A stretch of 64,000 bases of DNA from Euglena gracilis (GCA_039621445.1 CP154957.1:12917462-12981461), one strand, 5' to 3'; shown: positions 1-10,456, counted from the stretch's first letter. Numbers and translations: made by a program. Notes: a model not told the origin generated them from the sequence alone.

Positions 1-1105
1 CCACCTGCCTGTTGTGTCGCTCGATGGACCTCGCCCTCCTCTTCGGCCCATCCCGGCTGGGTCCTGCCCAAGGCTGCAAGGCTCTGAGGGAACCACACCC
101 CTTCGGGGTGGAATGCCCAATAGCGATGAGTCGTGTGGGATTGATCTCATCAGTTTTTTTTGTTTTTTTCCTGTATTGTTTGTTGCTCGCCGTTATTTGT
201 TCGACGAGGCTGCAACGAGACGCCTTGCCCCGACCCTGCGACCCCCTCCCGCACCCCCTCGAAAGCCGCGCCTTCGACCGGGTCCGCCCGCTCCCCTCTT
301 GGCGACCGCAGCAACGTTCCCACCGCTGTCACCCCCAAAGCTGATGACCAGTTGAAGAGCGGTGTTGGAGTGGCGGGCAGGGCGTGTGCATGTCCTGCTG
401 CCAAGCCCTTCATTCCTTCATTGCCTGGCGTCCCCACCTTACCCCTCCCATCGTCTTTGGCCCACGACCCGCAGGATCGCAGCCCACCAGAAAATCAAAT
501 AAAACCTTGCAATACAAACTGACACGAAAGAGGCACACAACAGCTCCAGAGCATTCCGTGGTGCAAACTTTCACCATTGTGGTGCAAACTGTCCGAAATG
601 CAGAGGAGAGGCGCCGACCTGCAAAAGGTAATTCTGGATGATGGCATGAGGATTGCTGCTTCTTTGAGAATCATTCCACAACTGGTTACTGGATGAGGGG
701 CCCTCTGCACTCGCGCGAGGATGGTGCGTTTCGTCCTCGCCAATTTTTCAACATCGGTTCGCCACAACACAGAGCCCACCCCCTGAGTGCACCCCAAACT
801 TCTCCCAGCCTTCCAGTGCCTTCTCCTGCCCCTCCCCTGGCCCCCAGTGACACTACTGAGCCGTTTGCCCATGCTCACCACCCAACTGAGTTTTTTCCAT
901 GGACCCAGCCTTCGTTTGTTGATTTTTTCCCCAGAAAGCTGACATTTTTTATCGACAAATCAATTGTGGTTCAGGCGTTTTCAGAACCCAAAGACAATCA
1001 TAACCACCTGAATCGTTCCCTCGATGTCGCCAACGGCTCTTGTGGATTCGCCCCCTCAGACCGGCCCAGACGACGGTGTGCCGCCCACCGCCAATGCAAT
1101 TGCAA
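1..1105 (+). repeat. Segmental duplication, copy 1 (truncated)
   Basis: This block matches 28957-30065 almost base for base; the differences seen are single substitutions and 1-4 nt indels, so I estimate about 98% identity by eye. Similarity stops abruptly after position 1105, where copy 1 runs into a TG microsatellite and then transporter exons, while copy 2 continues into an open reading frame. Position 1 is the window edge, so the true 5' limit is unknown. The block ends inside a reading frame that starts MSPTALVDSPPQTG (ATG at 1024), the same N-terminus that opens the FYVE-protein gene in copy 2. Copy 1 is therefore probably a truncated copy of that gene's 5' region. Confidence 0.95.
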
Positions 1106-1118
1106 TTGTGAATGTTTC

Positions 1119-1162
<44 letters not shown>

Positions 1163-1200
1163 GTGTTTTGTGTGTGTGTGCGCGCGCGCATGCGCGTGTG
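1119..1200. repeat. TG/CG microsatellite
   Basis: A (TG)n tract followed by a short CGCGCG stretch lies immediately beyond the breakpoint of the segmental duplication. It produces spurious Cys/Val ORFs. The rest of 1201-1400 holds short GC-rich sequence with no recognised exon. Confidence 0.95.
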
Positions 1201-1403
1201 TTACCTCCCCGAGAAGCTGTCCTGCCCGAGAACCTGCCAGGGTCCCCGTTCCGCCAACCTGTCAGATTAGGAAGTTGTCAGGGTCCCCGCTACCGGCCAA
1301 CCTGTCAGGTGACAGTTTCCCAGGGGAGGGGGGTAGGTGTGTGTTATGTCTGTGTGTGGTGTGTTGGAAGGCTCTCTCCTCAGCAGGGGCATGGCCGGGA
1401 CAG

Positions 1404-4400
1404 AGAGCCCTCGGCCGCCACGCGGGGGCGCTAACCATCAAGGCCAGCATCGTGGCCAACAACTTCACCGTCTGCATCGCGCTGTTCCTCGTCGTGGCGG
1501 ACGTCGTGCTGCGCTGCTCCGCGGAAAATGGCTGGGGGACCGGGGTGACCTTTGCATGTTCCGGAAATCAGCGTCGCTGGTGTCTCATGCCTTAAATGCC
1601 CATCTTAAGGAACACCCGCTAAACAAAATGTTTCCTGAAAGGATTTGGTCTGAGGCGGTGGTTGGAGTGACGCCCCCTGAGATGCACATTTTTGGGAATC
1701 GTTTTGGGGTCTGGAAAATGGGAGGGTGAGCAAGGGGATGTCTACGGGGCCCCACCTGCACCTCCAGGGGGGCTGTCCAGACCTTGGCACCCCCGTGAGA
1801 AGCCGACCAAAGAAGCAAACCGGACGCATATCATTTGGGGGGGGGGGGCTGCCACTCGACGTGTTTTCTAAACCAAGCTGTTTGGAATTCAGTTGCACAT
1901 GCTGGAAAACATGAACCCTTGGTCGCTTAAGCCGAAGGCACCCACCTCCCATAGGGTCCAGCACAGGGAGTCGCTTAAACCAAAGTGACCCATCCCCCCC
2001 AGGGGGGTCCAGCCAGCCAGCCTCTTCCAACCAGCAGCCTTTCTCCAGCCCCAGACCCCCGTCCTCCCCCCATTGACGAGTTTTACTCATTTTCCAGCCG
2101 CCCGAAGCGCTCCTGGATGGTGGTGCATTTTTGATGGTCGGGGGTGCAAAAATGGGCTAAGAATGGGCGAAAATGGGTGGAGAAAGGGCTGACAAACGCA
2201 AATTTTGGCTTAAAAATCAATTTTTTTGCACATTTTTGGTTTTTTTTTTGGAACTTCGATTTTTTGGTTCGACCGGGTCGGGCCCAGTTACACCCGGGGG
2301 ACCCCCACGGGGGGGGGATGGAGGGTCAAGCAACAGCCTTTTCCAGCCAGCCCAAATTTTCCAGCTTCTGAGCTGGACTGGGGGGGGGGTCGTTAATGAC
2401 GCCCTGGACCACGGCCGTGTTTTTCATTACCCGCCCGAAGCGGCAAGAGGGGAGGGGGGTTTCGAAGCCTCTTTTGTTGGGTGGGTGGTTTGCTCTTCCC
2501 CTGGAGGGACAAGAGCTCAGCGACCGTCCACCTCGGGAGCGGTGTGCTTCTTCGGGACGGGCCATGACCGCCCCCGTAGCCCACCGTGATCGCCGATTCC
2601 TTCCTCCGACCTTTTTTTTGATGATGATTTGCAAGGCAAACACACACAACTGTAGGGAAGGGGGCCGGTGGGGCAGTCAGTGGTCAGAGACACTCGCGAC
2701 GTGCGCATCGCCAACGTGCGTCCCGATCCAAATCCAGGGCGCAATTTGATCCTCCAGGAGGGAAGCCGGGACCCAGCTCCTTACAACGTTGCTGCCGTCG
2801 TCACACTTTCTCCGGCGTATTCCCAGCCACCAGTGGAGTCAAGAGTCAAAGTGTAGGCAAACATATATTTTTATTTGACAGAATATGTAATTAAGAATGA
2901 CAAAATTTCATCGGAATCGATGAGTTGGGTGTCCCGGCGCAAAGGTCCCCCCAGCCCACTGCCCGTCGGCAAGGCCGGCGTCCTGTGGCTCGCCTTCGCC
3001 CTCGTGCTGCCCCTGGCCCTGTGCCGGCGCCTCGCCTCCCTGCAGTACGCCTGCGCCGCCGCCATCGCCGGCGTCTTCGCGTTCCTCTTCATGGCGGTCG
3101 TCACGGCGCTCACTGAGGTGTGCGGCCGGTGACGACGTGTTCCCACCCGACCCCCCCCCCCAACTGACGTCGGATGTCTGACAGACAAAGTGCGCGCTCT
3201 GTGGTCCCATGGGCGGGTTCTGGAGGTGACAGGTCAATGCTGTCCAACCCCCGAGCAACAATGGCGTTCCTGGTGTCCTTCCAGGGAGCTCCCAACATGG
3301 CCGACCTGCCACCCCTGGCGAAGTGGACCTCTTCGCAGAGCTGCCCTCGTGACACCGTCCATCTTTGTTCTGTGACTGGCTCTTCGCAGGCTCAGGTTTT
3401 CTGGAAGATTTGCAGGTTGCAAGATTGGGAGATTTCCCCTTCCGCATGTCTAAAAAATTGGATTCTTGCTCATTATTGGACCATTTTGCTGCCATTTTCC
3501 TAGGTGATACCATGGGTGGTGGGTGCAGTAGTCGCCCACCACCGGACCCCGGACAAGAGAGATTTTCATCCTCTGGCAGAAGGTATTTTTGTCAGGAATG
3601 TTCTGTGACTATCGGCCCCGACAAACAATAATTATGATTTTTTGATTGAAGCCTGCAAAGTTCTGGTGTGTGCTCTCCCATGTGGGGGGGGCGCCCTAGT
3701 ACTGGCACCTTTCTTCTATTGAGCATTTTTTTCCCCCAGTCTGAGAACCCAGCTTTTCGATATTGTTGTGAAATGCCTGATTGTGCCAATGGTAGATAGC
3801 TGTGCTATCCAAAGAGTTCCGTCACTCTGATCAGGGGGGGGGGGAATATGCAACTTGCATAATTTGCATTTTTTTTTTTTTGCATAATCAGGTTTTCCCG
3901 AAATTTGCATTTTTTTGCATTTTTTTGCATAAAATATTTTCCCTGGAAAAATTTTTTGTAGTTGGTTGCCGTATGTTTGGATTTTTTTGGATTTTTTTTT
4001 GGATTTTTTTGGCATAAAATATTTTGCCCTGGAAAATTTTTTTGATTTTAGGCAGCAAAGCTCTGTCATATTCCAGCTTTTTCTCAGGGTTTTCAAGCAA
4101 GTTGCATTTTTTTTTGCATTTTTTTGCATTTTTTTGCATTTTTTTGACTTGCATACTTTGAAGGGCCAAGTTGCATCCCCCCCCCCCCTGCTCTGGTGTG
4201 AAGTGTCTATCGTTCTGCATTGCTTTGAAACCGACTGCAGACTCAGACCTTGCCGGCCTGTGACACTTGGCAGATGGCTTTTCCCATCTGGGGGGGGGGG
4301 GGCCTCATGCGGCGCAGCACACACCGCCCCGAGTGTAGGTCTGGCTGTCGACGCACTCTTCGCCCTGCCGCTCTGCTGCCTGGCGTTCGCCTGCCAGTTC

Positions 4401-7400
4401 ATCTTGCTGCCCATCGTCAACACGTGCCCACCCCGCACCGTGGAGGGGGTCATGCGCAGGGGAGCCCCGGCCTGTGTCGTTGTGAGCCTGCATGGAACAG
4501 GAGAGGCGCAGACCTCCATTTAGTATGTATCACCAAAATTTTTTTTTACGTATCACATGTATCACAGCCTAAAAATTAATGTATCACATATGTATCACCA
4601 AATTTTTTTTAATGTATCACATATGTATCACCAATAAAATTTTAATGTATCACATATGTATCACCAATTTTTTTCATAAAAATTTCCTTTTTCACCAATT
4701 TTTTTCATAAAAATTTCCTTTTTTTACATCAAAATGTTTTTTCCCCTTTCTGTTCTGCTTTTCATCCTTGTTTCTTTGCCTCTCTGCAGACAAATGGAAC
4801 ATTTTTCTTGTGATAATGCTTTCGGCAATGTGTTACGACTCGCCAATTCTCCCGGCAAAAGTTTTTCCAATCTGTAACCGGGGTTATAGTAATTACCTCC
4901 CCCCTCAGGCGCTTGGCCCCCCTCCTCCTTACATGCAAACTTGACCCCCCTAAAGTTGGCTTTTGGCCCTTTGCACATGGCCGCCAAAATTCTTAACATG
5001 CAAACTTGGCCCCCCTAAGGTTGGCCCCCTGGCTTTACCTTCAATCATGGCCCGGGCCAAGCGCCCGGGAGGGGGGAAACCCTCCCCCCAAATAACACCC
5101 CCCCCCCCCCAAATAACACCCCCCCAAATAATACCCCCCCATACCCCCGCCTTCGGCCACCGAATTAATACCCCCCAAATCTTGGGCCGACGACCCGGAT
5201 TTTGACCTGAAAAGTTGGGTAAAAATAACAATCTCTGACAACAAATTACGAAAAATTCTATTTTTCTTGATCATGTGGCCTCCAAAAATGCTAAATTTTA
5301 TGAGAAAGTACAAAAAATGACCCCAAAGGGGGTTTTTGGGTGCTATTTTGGGACTTACGGGACTTCGAAAAATTTCGAAAATTTTTGGGGAATAACACCC
5401 CTCCCAAATAATACCCCCCCCCTCGGGGGACTTCGGGCGAAAAAAATAATACCCCGGGGGGATATTATTTGGGGGGGGGTTTACTCTTGTCAATGGTTTG
5501 AGGAATCGTTGTCTCGGAATCCTGTCTTCCGCGTTTTGAAGGTTCCCCTTTGGAAGGAGCGGCTGAGAAGTTGCTGACAAAAAAGGACAAAAAATGTGTA
5601 TCACATATGTATCACCAAATTTTTTTAATGTATCACATATATATCACCAAAATTTTTTTAATGTATCACATATGTATCACCAAAATTTTTTTAATGTATC
5701 ACATATGTATCACCAAAATAAAATTAATGTATCACAGATACGTTGTGATACGCACTAAATGGCGGTCTGGATAGGCATCAGTTTGCCAGGATGAGCTGTT
5801 TAGGGAGAGGGTTGGGGGGGGGGGTGGACAGTCTGCCTTTGTAGCGCTGGGCCGAAAATGGTTCATTTGGTCATGCCACTGTTTTGGTTGGGGGGGTGTC
5901 CCTTCCCCTCCTTGACTAGAAGGGGGGTCCACATTACCCCCACCCCCCTGACCGTGGTTTCACCGCGGTGTGAACCCTCCCCCCCAAAAATACCCCCCCC
6001 CAAAAATACCCCCCCCCCCCGGGGTTCGAATTCGGCGACCCCCCCCCCCCAGTTTTGGGCCGACGACCCGGATTTTGACCTGAAAATGTTGGTTAAAAGC
6101 ACAATCTCTGACAACAAATTACGAAAATAAATCGATTTTTCTGGATCATCTGACCTTCAAGAATGCTAAATTTCATGAGAAAGTACAAAAAAATGACCCT
6201 AAAGGGGGATTTTGGCACCATTTTGGGTCCTGCGGTACTTCGAAAAATTTCGAAAACTTTGGGGTGCTATTACCCCCCCCCCCAAGTAATACCCCCCCCC
6301 CGGGCCGGGAATTCGGGCAAAAAAATAATACCCCGGGGTATTATTTGGGGGGGGGTTAACTGCGGTGATAATTGCCGTGTGACCTCCTGTGTGTGGGCTC
6401 CTCCTTGGGAAGGGGCTTGCCTGGGGATGTGTTTGGCCCCCACGCGGCGAAAGCACCGCGGTGCGCCATCGGGCTAGACACCCCCGCCTGAACTCATTCA
6501 CTTTGTTGAAATATGTGCTGGGTCGGACCAAAGGCAGCACGCGCTTTCCCGAGGCTATTGTGGTGCGTGGCAGAGCAGTGAAGGCCCCTGAAAATCATCA
6601 TTTTTCAGACACCCAAAAATAAATCCATTATTTCAGCGCTTCGCACCATGTGCAAAATTGCATCAAATTTCAGATTTTGCAGTTTGTTCTCATGTCAACC
6701 AGCTACAAAACAGATATTTTTTCAGGGTCAAAACTTCGAGGGTTCTTTGGATTTTCAATGGGTCAGCCTTTGGAGGTTTGGGGGGGGGGTAGGCATCCCT
6801 GAACCCCCCATGCTTGAGCTCCCAAGCTTGAGCTCCCCCCCCCCCAATAAGACTAGGCCGACCGAGCAGAAATCCAAAAAAGACATGCCCCCCTCCCCCC
6901 CCCCATGGATGTCCCACGCTGGAGTTGGGCCCAACCCTCGGGGTCGAACCGGCTCCAAAAAAATATCGCCAAAATGTGCAAAAAAAATTTGTCAACAATG
7001 CAAAAAGAACTTCGATTTTTTCACCCCAAATACCACCCAAAATTTAAGACTCCCATCACGGCGCAAAGCTCCGGGGACGGTGAAAAACTTGCATGGAATG
7101 CTATCAAAAATACCTAATTTTATGCAAAAAAATGAAAATTGAAAAACGATATTTTGACAGTTTTCTAACACAAAAAACATGGGACAGTTCAATTCATACC
7201 AACTTATGACACATGCGCCGAAGCGCCGCAGGAAATTTTTGTTGTTTTTGGAAACCCGAAAAATGACGATTTTTCTGGGCCTGGGTCGGTCAAGAAAAAT
7301 CCCCCCCCCCGGAGGTTCCAGCGACAAACCCAAAAATAACGTCCAGGTCTTATTTTTTTGTGCGGGATGGCTGAGGAGAAACCTTTGCTGTCCTCCCTCC

Positions 7401-10400
7401 TGCCACCCTCTCGGCCCAGGGTCTGCCCTGACCCGGCCGTCCGTCATTGTCGCCAGCGTGCAGGGTTTTTTTTTAGTCTTGGACCCCCATGGGGGGGAGG
7501 GGGGGTTGGGTGGGTGGGTCTGGCTGAGCCCCCCTGAGCCCCCCCCCCCCCAGGTGGCCCCAGGGGGTGGGATATACTTTTCGGCGCCAAAGGCGCCGAA
7601 ATTTTTTTGAAAAGGGTGCATTTTTTAGCATTTTTCGCTATTTTTGGCCATGTTTGGGGAAAGTCAGTGGGTCCCCCGGGACCCCCCAAGGGGGGCCCCC
7701 TGGGGGTGGGTGGATGGGGGGACCCCCCTCCCCCCGGTCTTAAAAAAGAACCCCTGCCAGCGTGGCGGTCTCGTGCGTGCTGTACATTGTGGCGATGACG
7801 GCGGTGAACGTCAAGGTGGCTGGCGGGCCGCTAGACGGCAACGTGCTCATGAACTACAGCGTGGACGTGCGTCGCCACCCACGAACCGCCGCCACGGCCA
7901 GGGCACCCGCCAACCCGGCAATTTTTTAGACTTGAAATTTGCTAAATTGCTAAATAAATACCCAAGAACGCATTTTCTGAATCAACCTCTTGGGAAGTCA
8001 TTTTTCTTGTCTCAAGTCAGATACCGGGAGTGCTTTGTCGATTTTTTTTTCACATATTGAATTGAAGGAACGTCAAATTGTCATGTTTTGTGCTGAAAAA
8101 CTGCAGCATTTCTGCACTTTGACCTTCATCGTCATAACCGGGATTGTTGCTTTGGCTTTTGTCTTCCATTTTGGCAGCCACTTCTCTGCCCCCAATCATG
8201 GCGTTCACTGCTGCTCTTCTCCTCACCATCCCTGTCTTCCATTTTGAGTGCCGCGAGAACCTTTGCCAGGCTTCGGCTGTGAGTTTCTGTTTTCACATAT
8301 TGCTCCCCCCACACAGTCACACAGTGGGTTTGTTTCACCATTCCAAGGGCTTTCTGAAGACACATGCAACACCAAGGTTTTCCCAATCAGGGCTTGCACG
8401 TATTTTCATCAGGCATAAAAAATAAATGAAAAACGTACATTTGCAGAAGCCAGACTTGTGAAAAATTTTCATTTTGATCCCACTTCCAGCGGCTTGGTTT
8501 CATCCACTGATCCAGCAGGGGAGTCTTGTTGTTGTGCTCCTGGATTTTGTGGACAACACGGGTGAGGGGGGAGGGCTGTTTAAAAAGTATCCACGCGCAT
8601 GCGTGTCCGCCCTGGCCTTACAAAACAGTGTCCACGCGGTCAGAACCTGCCGCCGATGCTCTCCTGTTCCCTGCCGACTATGACGCCTCGGATGACGAAG
8701 CTGAGGAGCCAGAGCCCGACTCCAAGGATGGAGTGTATGGGGCGCTGGGCCAGCACCCGCCCTCCACACACAACCCTGCCACGGCCGAGGTGTGTGCATG
8801 TTTGTTGTTTGTGTGTATGTTTGTTGTTTGTGTGTATGTCTGTTGTTTGTGTGTATGTCTGTTGTTTGTGTGTATGTTTGGCTCGATTTTCTTTCTGCTG
8901 CCGAAAACCTGTACATGGAATGGGCATCATTTTCATCCAGGTCCAAAGGTTGAGGTTCAAGCCGAAAAGAAGAGTCAGCCAAGACACGTTGCAATGCATG
9001 TTGCAGCGACTTTAAGGCTCAGAATATTGATATTATGATTATGGTTATGACGAAACCAACGCCACTTCGTACAGAAGGACTGCCATGCAGTGATTACAAT
9101 GCTATAAGGATACGGAGAGTCGATGGAGGCTATAAATCTCCCGCACCGAAACCTCATTTAATTCAATTTTGCCTCCCAAGCAGCCGTATGTGGCTGAAAA
9201 GTATGTGCCATTGCCCATAGAAGTTCCAATTGGGGCATTCGATTATGTTCCCATGGGTATCTATTTTGATGTGCCGGCGGATTAGTTCTGCAGTTGTAAG
9301 AAACATACAACTATCATAAAAAACTGCAAGCAGGATTGGGATGGTGGTTCTCTCCATTGCAGTGGAGTGGTTGCCCGCTGCGTTGCCCTCCCAGGGCCCC
9401 GCCGCGCCGCACCCGCCGCCCGCCCGCTTCATGTTGCTCTCCGGCACCTCCCTCCTCGCCGCCATGCTGGTGGCCAGCGCGGTGACCAGGCTTGTGCTTA
9501 GTCGGGTGCCTACCCCACGGGGGGGGGGGGGGGGGGGTGGGTGCTAGGGCAGGCACCCCATGGCACCCGATTCGCCCCCCCCCCCCCGGGGGGGGGGTAG
9601 GGTTTTGGGGGGTGCCTGCCCCTAGCAGGCACCCCCCTCCGACCCCGGCGCCTTCGGCGCCGGGGGCCCGGAAACGGCCATTTTCAATGAAAATTTTCTG
9701 GGTCCGGCCCGGACCCCTATCCCCCCCCGGGGGGGGGGGTGCCTGCTAGGGGCAGGCACCCTATAGCCCCCCCCCCCCCTCCCCCCCCCCCAGTTGGTAA
9801 GCACAAGCATGGCGGTGACCAACGTCGACGTCGTGCTGGGCTACCTCGGCGCCGTCCAGGGCTGTCTGGGCTGCATAGGTCCGGTGGCGCGAGGGCATTC
9901 TTCCTCTCCTCTTCCTTCTAGGGGGCAAGCTTTCCAGAACCCAACCCTGCCAAACGTTTCCACACCAATGGGACTGGCCCAGCCTCCATCTTTCTGTGGT
10001 TTCCAAACTCCGGCAAGCCTCCCACTGCTGGCCAGCAATGCCCAGAGCCACAAAGAATCCGATTTCCCCAAAAGGAGCCAAAATCCATTCGGATGATTTT
10101 TTTTTTCGACATCAATTTACCCCACCAAAAAGCCTGGCTTTAGTCTCCGTGTGCCAAAAAAGGAGCAAAAAGGCGATTAAGAACGACCCCGGGACCCCCT
10201 TGCCACACCATTGACCCCCTCCCCCCCCCTTTCCTTGTTGCCCACACAGCCGCCTGGGGTCACGGTGTGCGTCACCGTGTCGTACATCCTGCCGAGCCTC
10301 CTCTACCTGCGGCTGATGGCCCGGAAGGGGTGGAAGTGGTACGGCGCGGCGGCGGTGTTGGCGCTGGGCGTGGCGCTGGTGCCCACCCTGGTGGCCCCCA

Positions 10401-10456
10401 GGCATCGCCCGGGAGCAAGCTGGGAGGGGGCATTTTTTGTGTTAAGTTATCTGTGA
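1404..10456 (+). CDS. Amino-acid transporter gene A, SLC38/AVT-like (5' partial, multi-exon)
   Basis: The product is probably a multi-pass amino-acid/auxin permease family transporter moving neutral amino acids across the plasma or a vacuolar membrane. Proposed exons are ~1404-1544, 2974-3117, ~4350-4453, 7436-7457, 7762-7895, 8194-8263, 8655-8747, 9386-9483, 9817-9853 and 10262-10456 (stop TGA). Family hallmarks in order are RALGRHAG then [109 protein letters not shown]; and SYILPSLLYLRL. From 4453 to the stop all phases agree (217 codons). Between DALLFP and the next membrane helix lies an acidic loop. The junction between exons 2 and 3 (3117 to ~4350) and the first acceptor are uncertain. 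The exon for the first two helices is not in the window. The substrate is inferred from the family only. Confidence 0.85.
1545..2973 (+). other. Conventional intron of gene A (1.4 kb)
   Basis: A GTGACC donor follows codon GGG and an AAG acceptor precedes GCC GGC GTC, both phase 0. The intron contains a MITE-family copy at about 1925-2405 and poly-G tracts. No further exon was seen in it. Confidence 0.6.
1925..2405 (+). mobile_element. MITE-like dispersed repeat, '~430-bp family', copy 1
   Basis: This copy shares an ordered series of blocks with 31028-31463 and 55715-56095. They are GGGGTCCAGCCAGCC, a poly-pyrimidine stretch, 'TTTTCCAGCCGCCC..', a run of 'AAATGGGT/CGAAAATGGG', a T-rich block with TTTTTTGCA, and finally 'CCAGC.TCTGAGCTGGAC' followed by poly-G. 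Divergence is high (roughly 70-75% by eye). No coding capacity was seen. Confidence 0.65.
3837..4194 (+). mobile_element. Poly-G/poly-C-ended repeat with TTTTTTGCAT arrays
   Basis: The element begins TGATCAGGGGGGGGG, followed by AATATGCAACTTGCATAA, and ends CCAAGTTGCAT then poly-C then CTGCTCTGG. The ends are inverted relative to each other (poly-G plus ATGCAACTTG against CAAGTTGCAT plus poly-C). The interior is tandem TTTTTTGCAT. Flanks CTCTGAT and CTCTGGT look like a decayed 7-8 bp target duplication. Related copies are at about 36880-37000 and 37268-37430, and share the GCAGCAAA.CTCTGT.ATATTCCAGC block. Confidence 0.6.
4517..4680. repeat. ~34-bp tandem repeat TATCACATATGTATCACCAA, array 1
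   Basis: The unit is TATCACATATGTATCACCAA plus a T-rich spacer and AATG, repeated about four times with drift. A second array is at 5595-5750. Each unit contains the palindromic core CACATATGTA. Confidence 0.9.
5080..5490. mobile_element. Foldback repeat 'AATAATACCCCC' family, copy 1
   Basis: Long poly-C blocks with AAATAATACCCCC at the 5' side and ATATTATTTGGGGGG at the 3' side make this a foldback element. The core shares GGCCGACGACCCGGATTTTG, 'ACAATCTCTGACAACAAATT', 'ATGCTAAATTT.ATGAGAAAG' and 'ACTTCGAAAAATTTCGAAAA' with 5985-6355 in the same order and orientation. Confidence 0.75.
5595..5750. repeat. ~34-bp tandem repeat, array 2
   Basis: This is the same unit as 4517-4680 (TATCACATATGTATCACCAA plus T-run plus AATG), four to five copies. 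It lies between the two foldback copies. Confidence 0.9.
5985..6355. mobile_element. Foldback repeat 'AATAATACCCCC' family, copy 2
   Basis: This is a collinear homolog of 5080-5490, ending in AATAATACCCCGGGGTATTA followed by TTTGGGGG, a near-perfect local palindrome. Two copies about 0.9 kb apart in direct orientation, with satellite units before and between them, suggest duplication of a larger block. Confidence 0.75.
6985..7345 (-). mobile_element. 'GGTCTTATTTTTGGG' family repeat, reverse copy
   Basis: Read on the minus strand this resembles 46388-46850. Shared blocks include CGGTC.AGAAAAA, GCGC.GAAGCGCC, 'GGGACGGTGAAAAA' and the CCAAAAATAA end. The interior carries GGCGC-type hairpins and no ORF. 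Confidence 0.6.
7453..7764 (+). mobile_element. hAT-like MITE with perfect 8-bp TSD inside a coding exon
   Basis: The element proper is 7461-7756 (296 bp). It starts CAGGGTTTTTTTTTAGTCTT and ends GGTCTTAAAAAAGAACCCCTG, giving CAGGG...CCCTG terminal inverted repeats. It is flanked by CCAGCGTG at 7453-7460 and again at 7757-7764. An 8-bp duplication with CAG/CTG termini is typical of the hAT superfamily. It has no coding capacity. It interrupts codons of transporter gene A, and its removal as an intron (7458-7761) restores the frame. Relatives are 13397-13538 and 31567-31689. Confidence 0.9.
7458..7761 (+). other. Nonconventional intron formed by the MITE
   Basis: The intron starts GTGCAGGG (CAG at +4 to +6) and ends CCCCTGCCAGC (CTG at -8 to -6). 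Excision leaves GTC GCC AGC | GTG GCG GTC, the uninterrupted reading that gene B has as GCT GCC AGC GTG GCC TTC. GT-AG splicing here would insert one base and break the frame, so the nonconventional boundary is required. Confidence 0.9.
7896..8193 (+). other. Nonconventional intron of gene A (shared with gene B)
   Basis: The exon ends GCCGCCAC; the intron starts GGCCAGGGCACC and ends CTCTGCCCCC; the exon resumes AATCATGGCG. Joining gives TAATIMAFTAALLL in frame. Gene B has an intron at the homologous codon (19011-19187), so this one predates the A/B duplication. Target duplication is not recognisable. Confidence 0.85.
8264..8654 (+). other. Nonconventional intron of gene A
   Basis: The exon ends GAGAACCTT; the intron starts TGCCAGGCTTCG and ends AACCTGCCGCC; the exon resumes GATGCTCTC. 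The joint reads CRENLDALLFPADYD, aligning with [13 protein letters not shown] of gene B. Phase 0 on both sides. Confidence 0.85.
8748..9385 (+). other. Nonconventional intron of gene A
   Basis: The exon ends GGGGCGCTG; the intron starts GGCCAGCACCCG and ends CCGCTGCGTTG; the exon resumes CCCTCCCAG. Left CGCTGGGC and right CGTTGCCC flanks match at 5 of 8 positions, consistent with an old duplication. The intron holds a tandem 'TGTTGTTTGTGTGTATGT' stretch at 8808-8880. Confidence 0.75.
9484..9816 (+). other. Nonconventional intron with 10-bp direct repeat and TIRs
   Basis: GCGGTGACCA occurs at 9479-9488 and again at 9812-9821. The intron runs GACCAGGCTTGTGCTTA...TAAGCACAAGCATGGCGGT, so its ends are inverted repeats (GCTTGTGCTTA). 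CAG is at +4 to +6; the 3' triplet is ATG instead of CTG. Excision gives GCG GTG ACC AAC GTC GAC, reading AVTNVDVVLGYLGA, a good match to the transporter family. The interior has paired poly-G/poly-C blocks and TGCCTGC..GCAGGCA inverted repeats. Confidence 0.9.
9854..10261 (+). other. Nonconventional intron of gene A (last)
   Basis: The exon ends GGCGCC; the intron starts GTCCAGGGCTG and ends CGCCTGGGGTC; the exon resumes ACGGTGTGC. The joint LGATVCVTVSYILP has the same spacing as the family pattern LGATGSTLIVFILP. A GT-AG alternative ending at CACACAG also stays in frame but adds four residues. Confidence 0.75.

Larger units (their letters stand above)
4454..7435 (+). other. Nonconventional intron of gene A (absent from gene B)
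   Basis: The exon ends ..GGGGTCAT; the intron starts GCGCAGGGGAGC (CAG at +4 to +6) and ends CCCTGACCCG (CTG at -8 to -6); the exon resumes GCCGTCCGTC. Joining gives VMPSVIVASVAVSC, which aligns without gaps to [14 protein letters not shown] in gene B, where the same stretch is one uninterrupted exon (about 18512-18560). A GT-AG alternative (4474 to 7419) also keeps frame but adds about ten residues absent from the family. The intron is stuffed with repeats at 4517-4680, 5080-5490, 5595-5750, 5985-6355 and 6985-7345. Confidence 0.8.

Noticed and set aside
4474-7419. GT-AG intron in gene A
   Set aside because: In frame but adds about ten residues; the nonconventional joint reproduces gene B without gaps.
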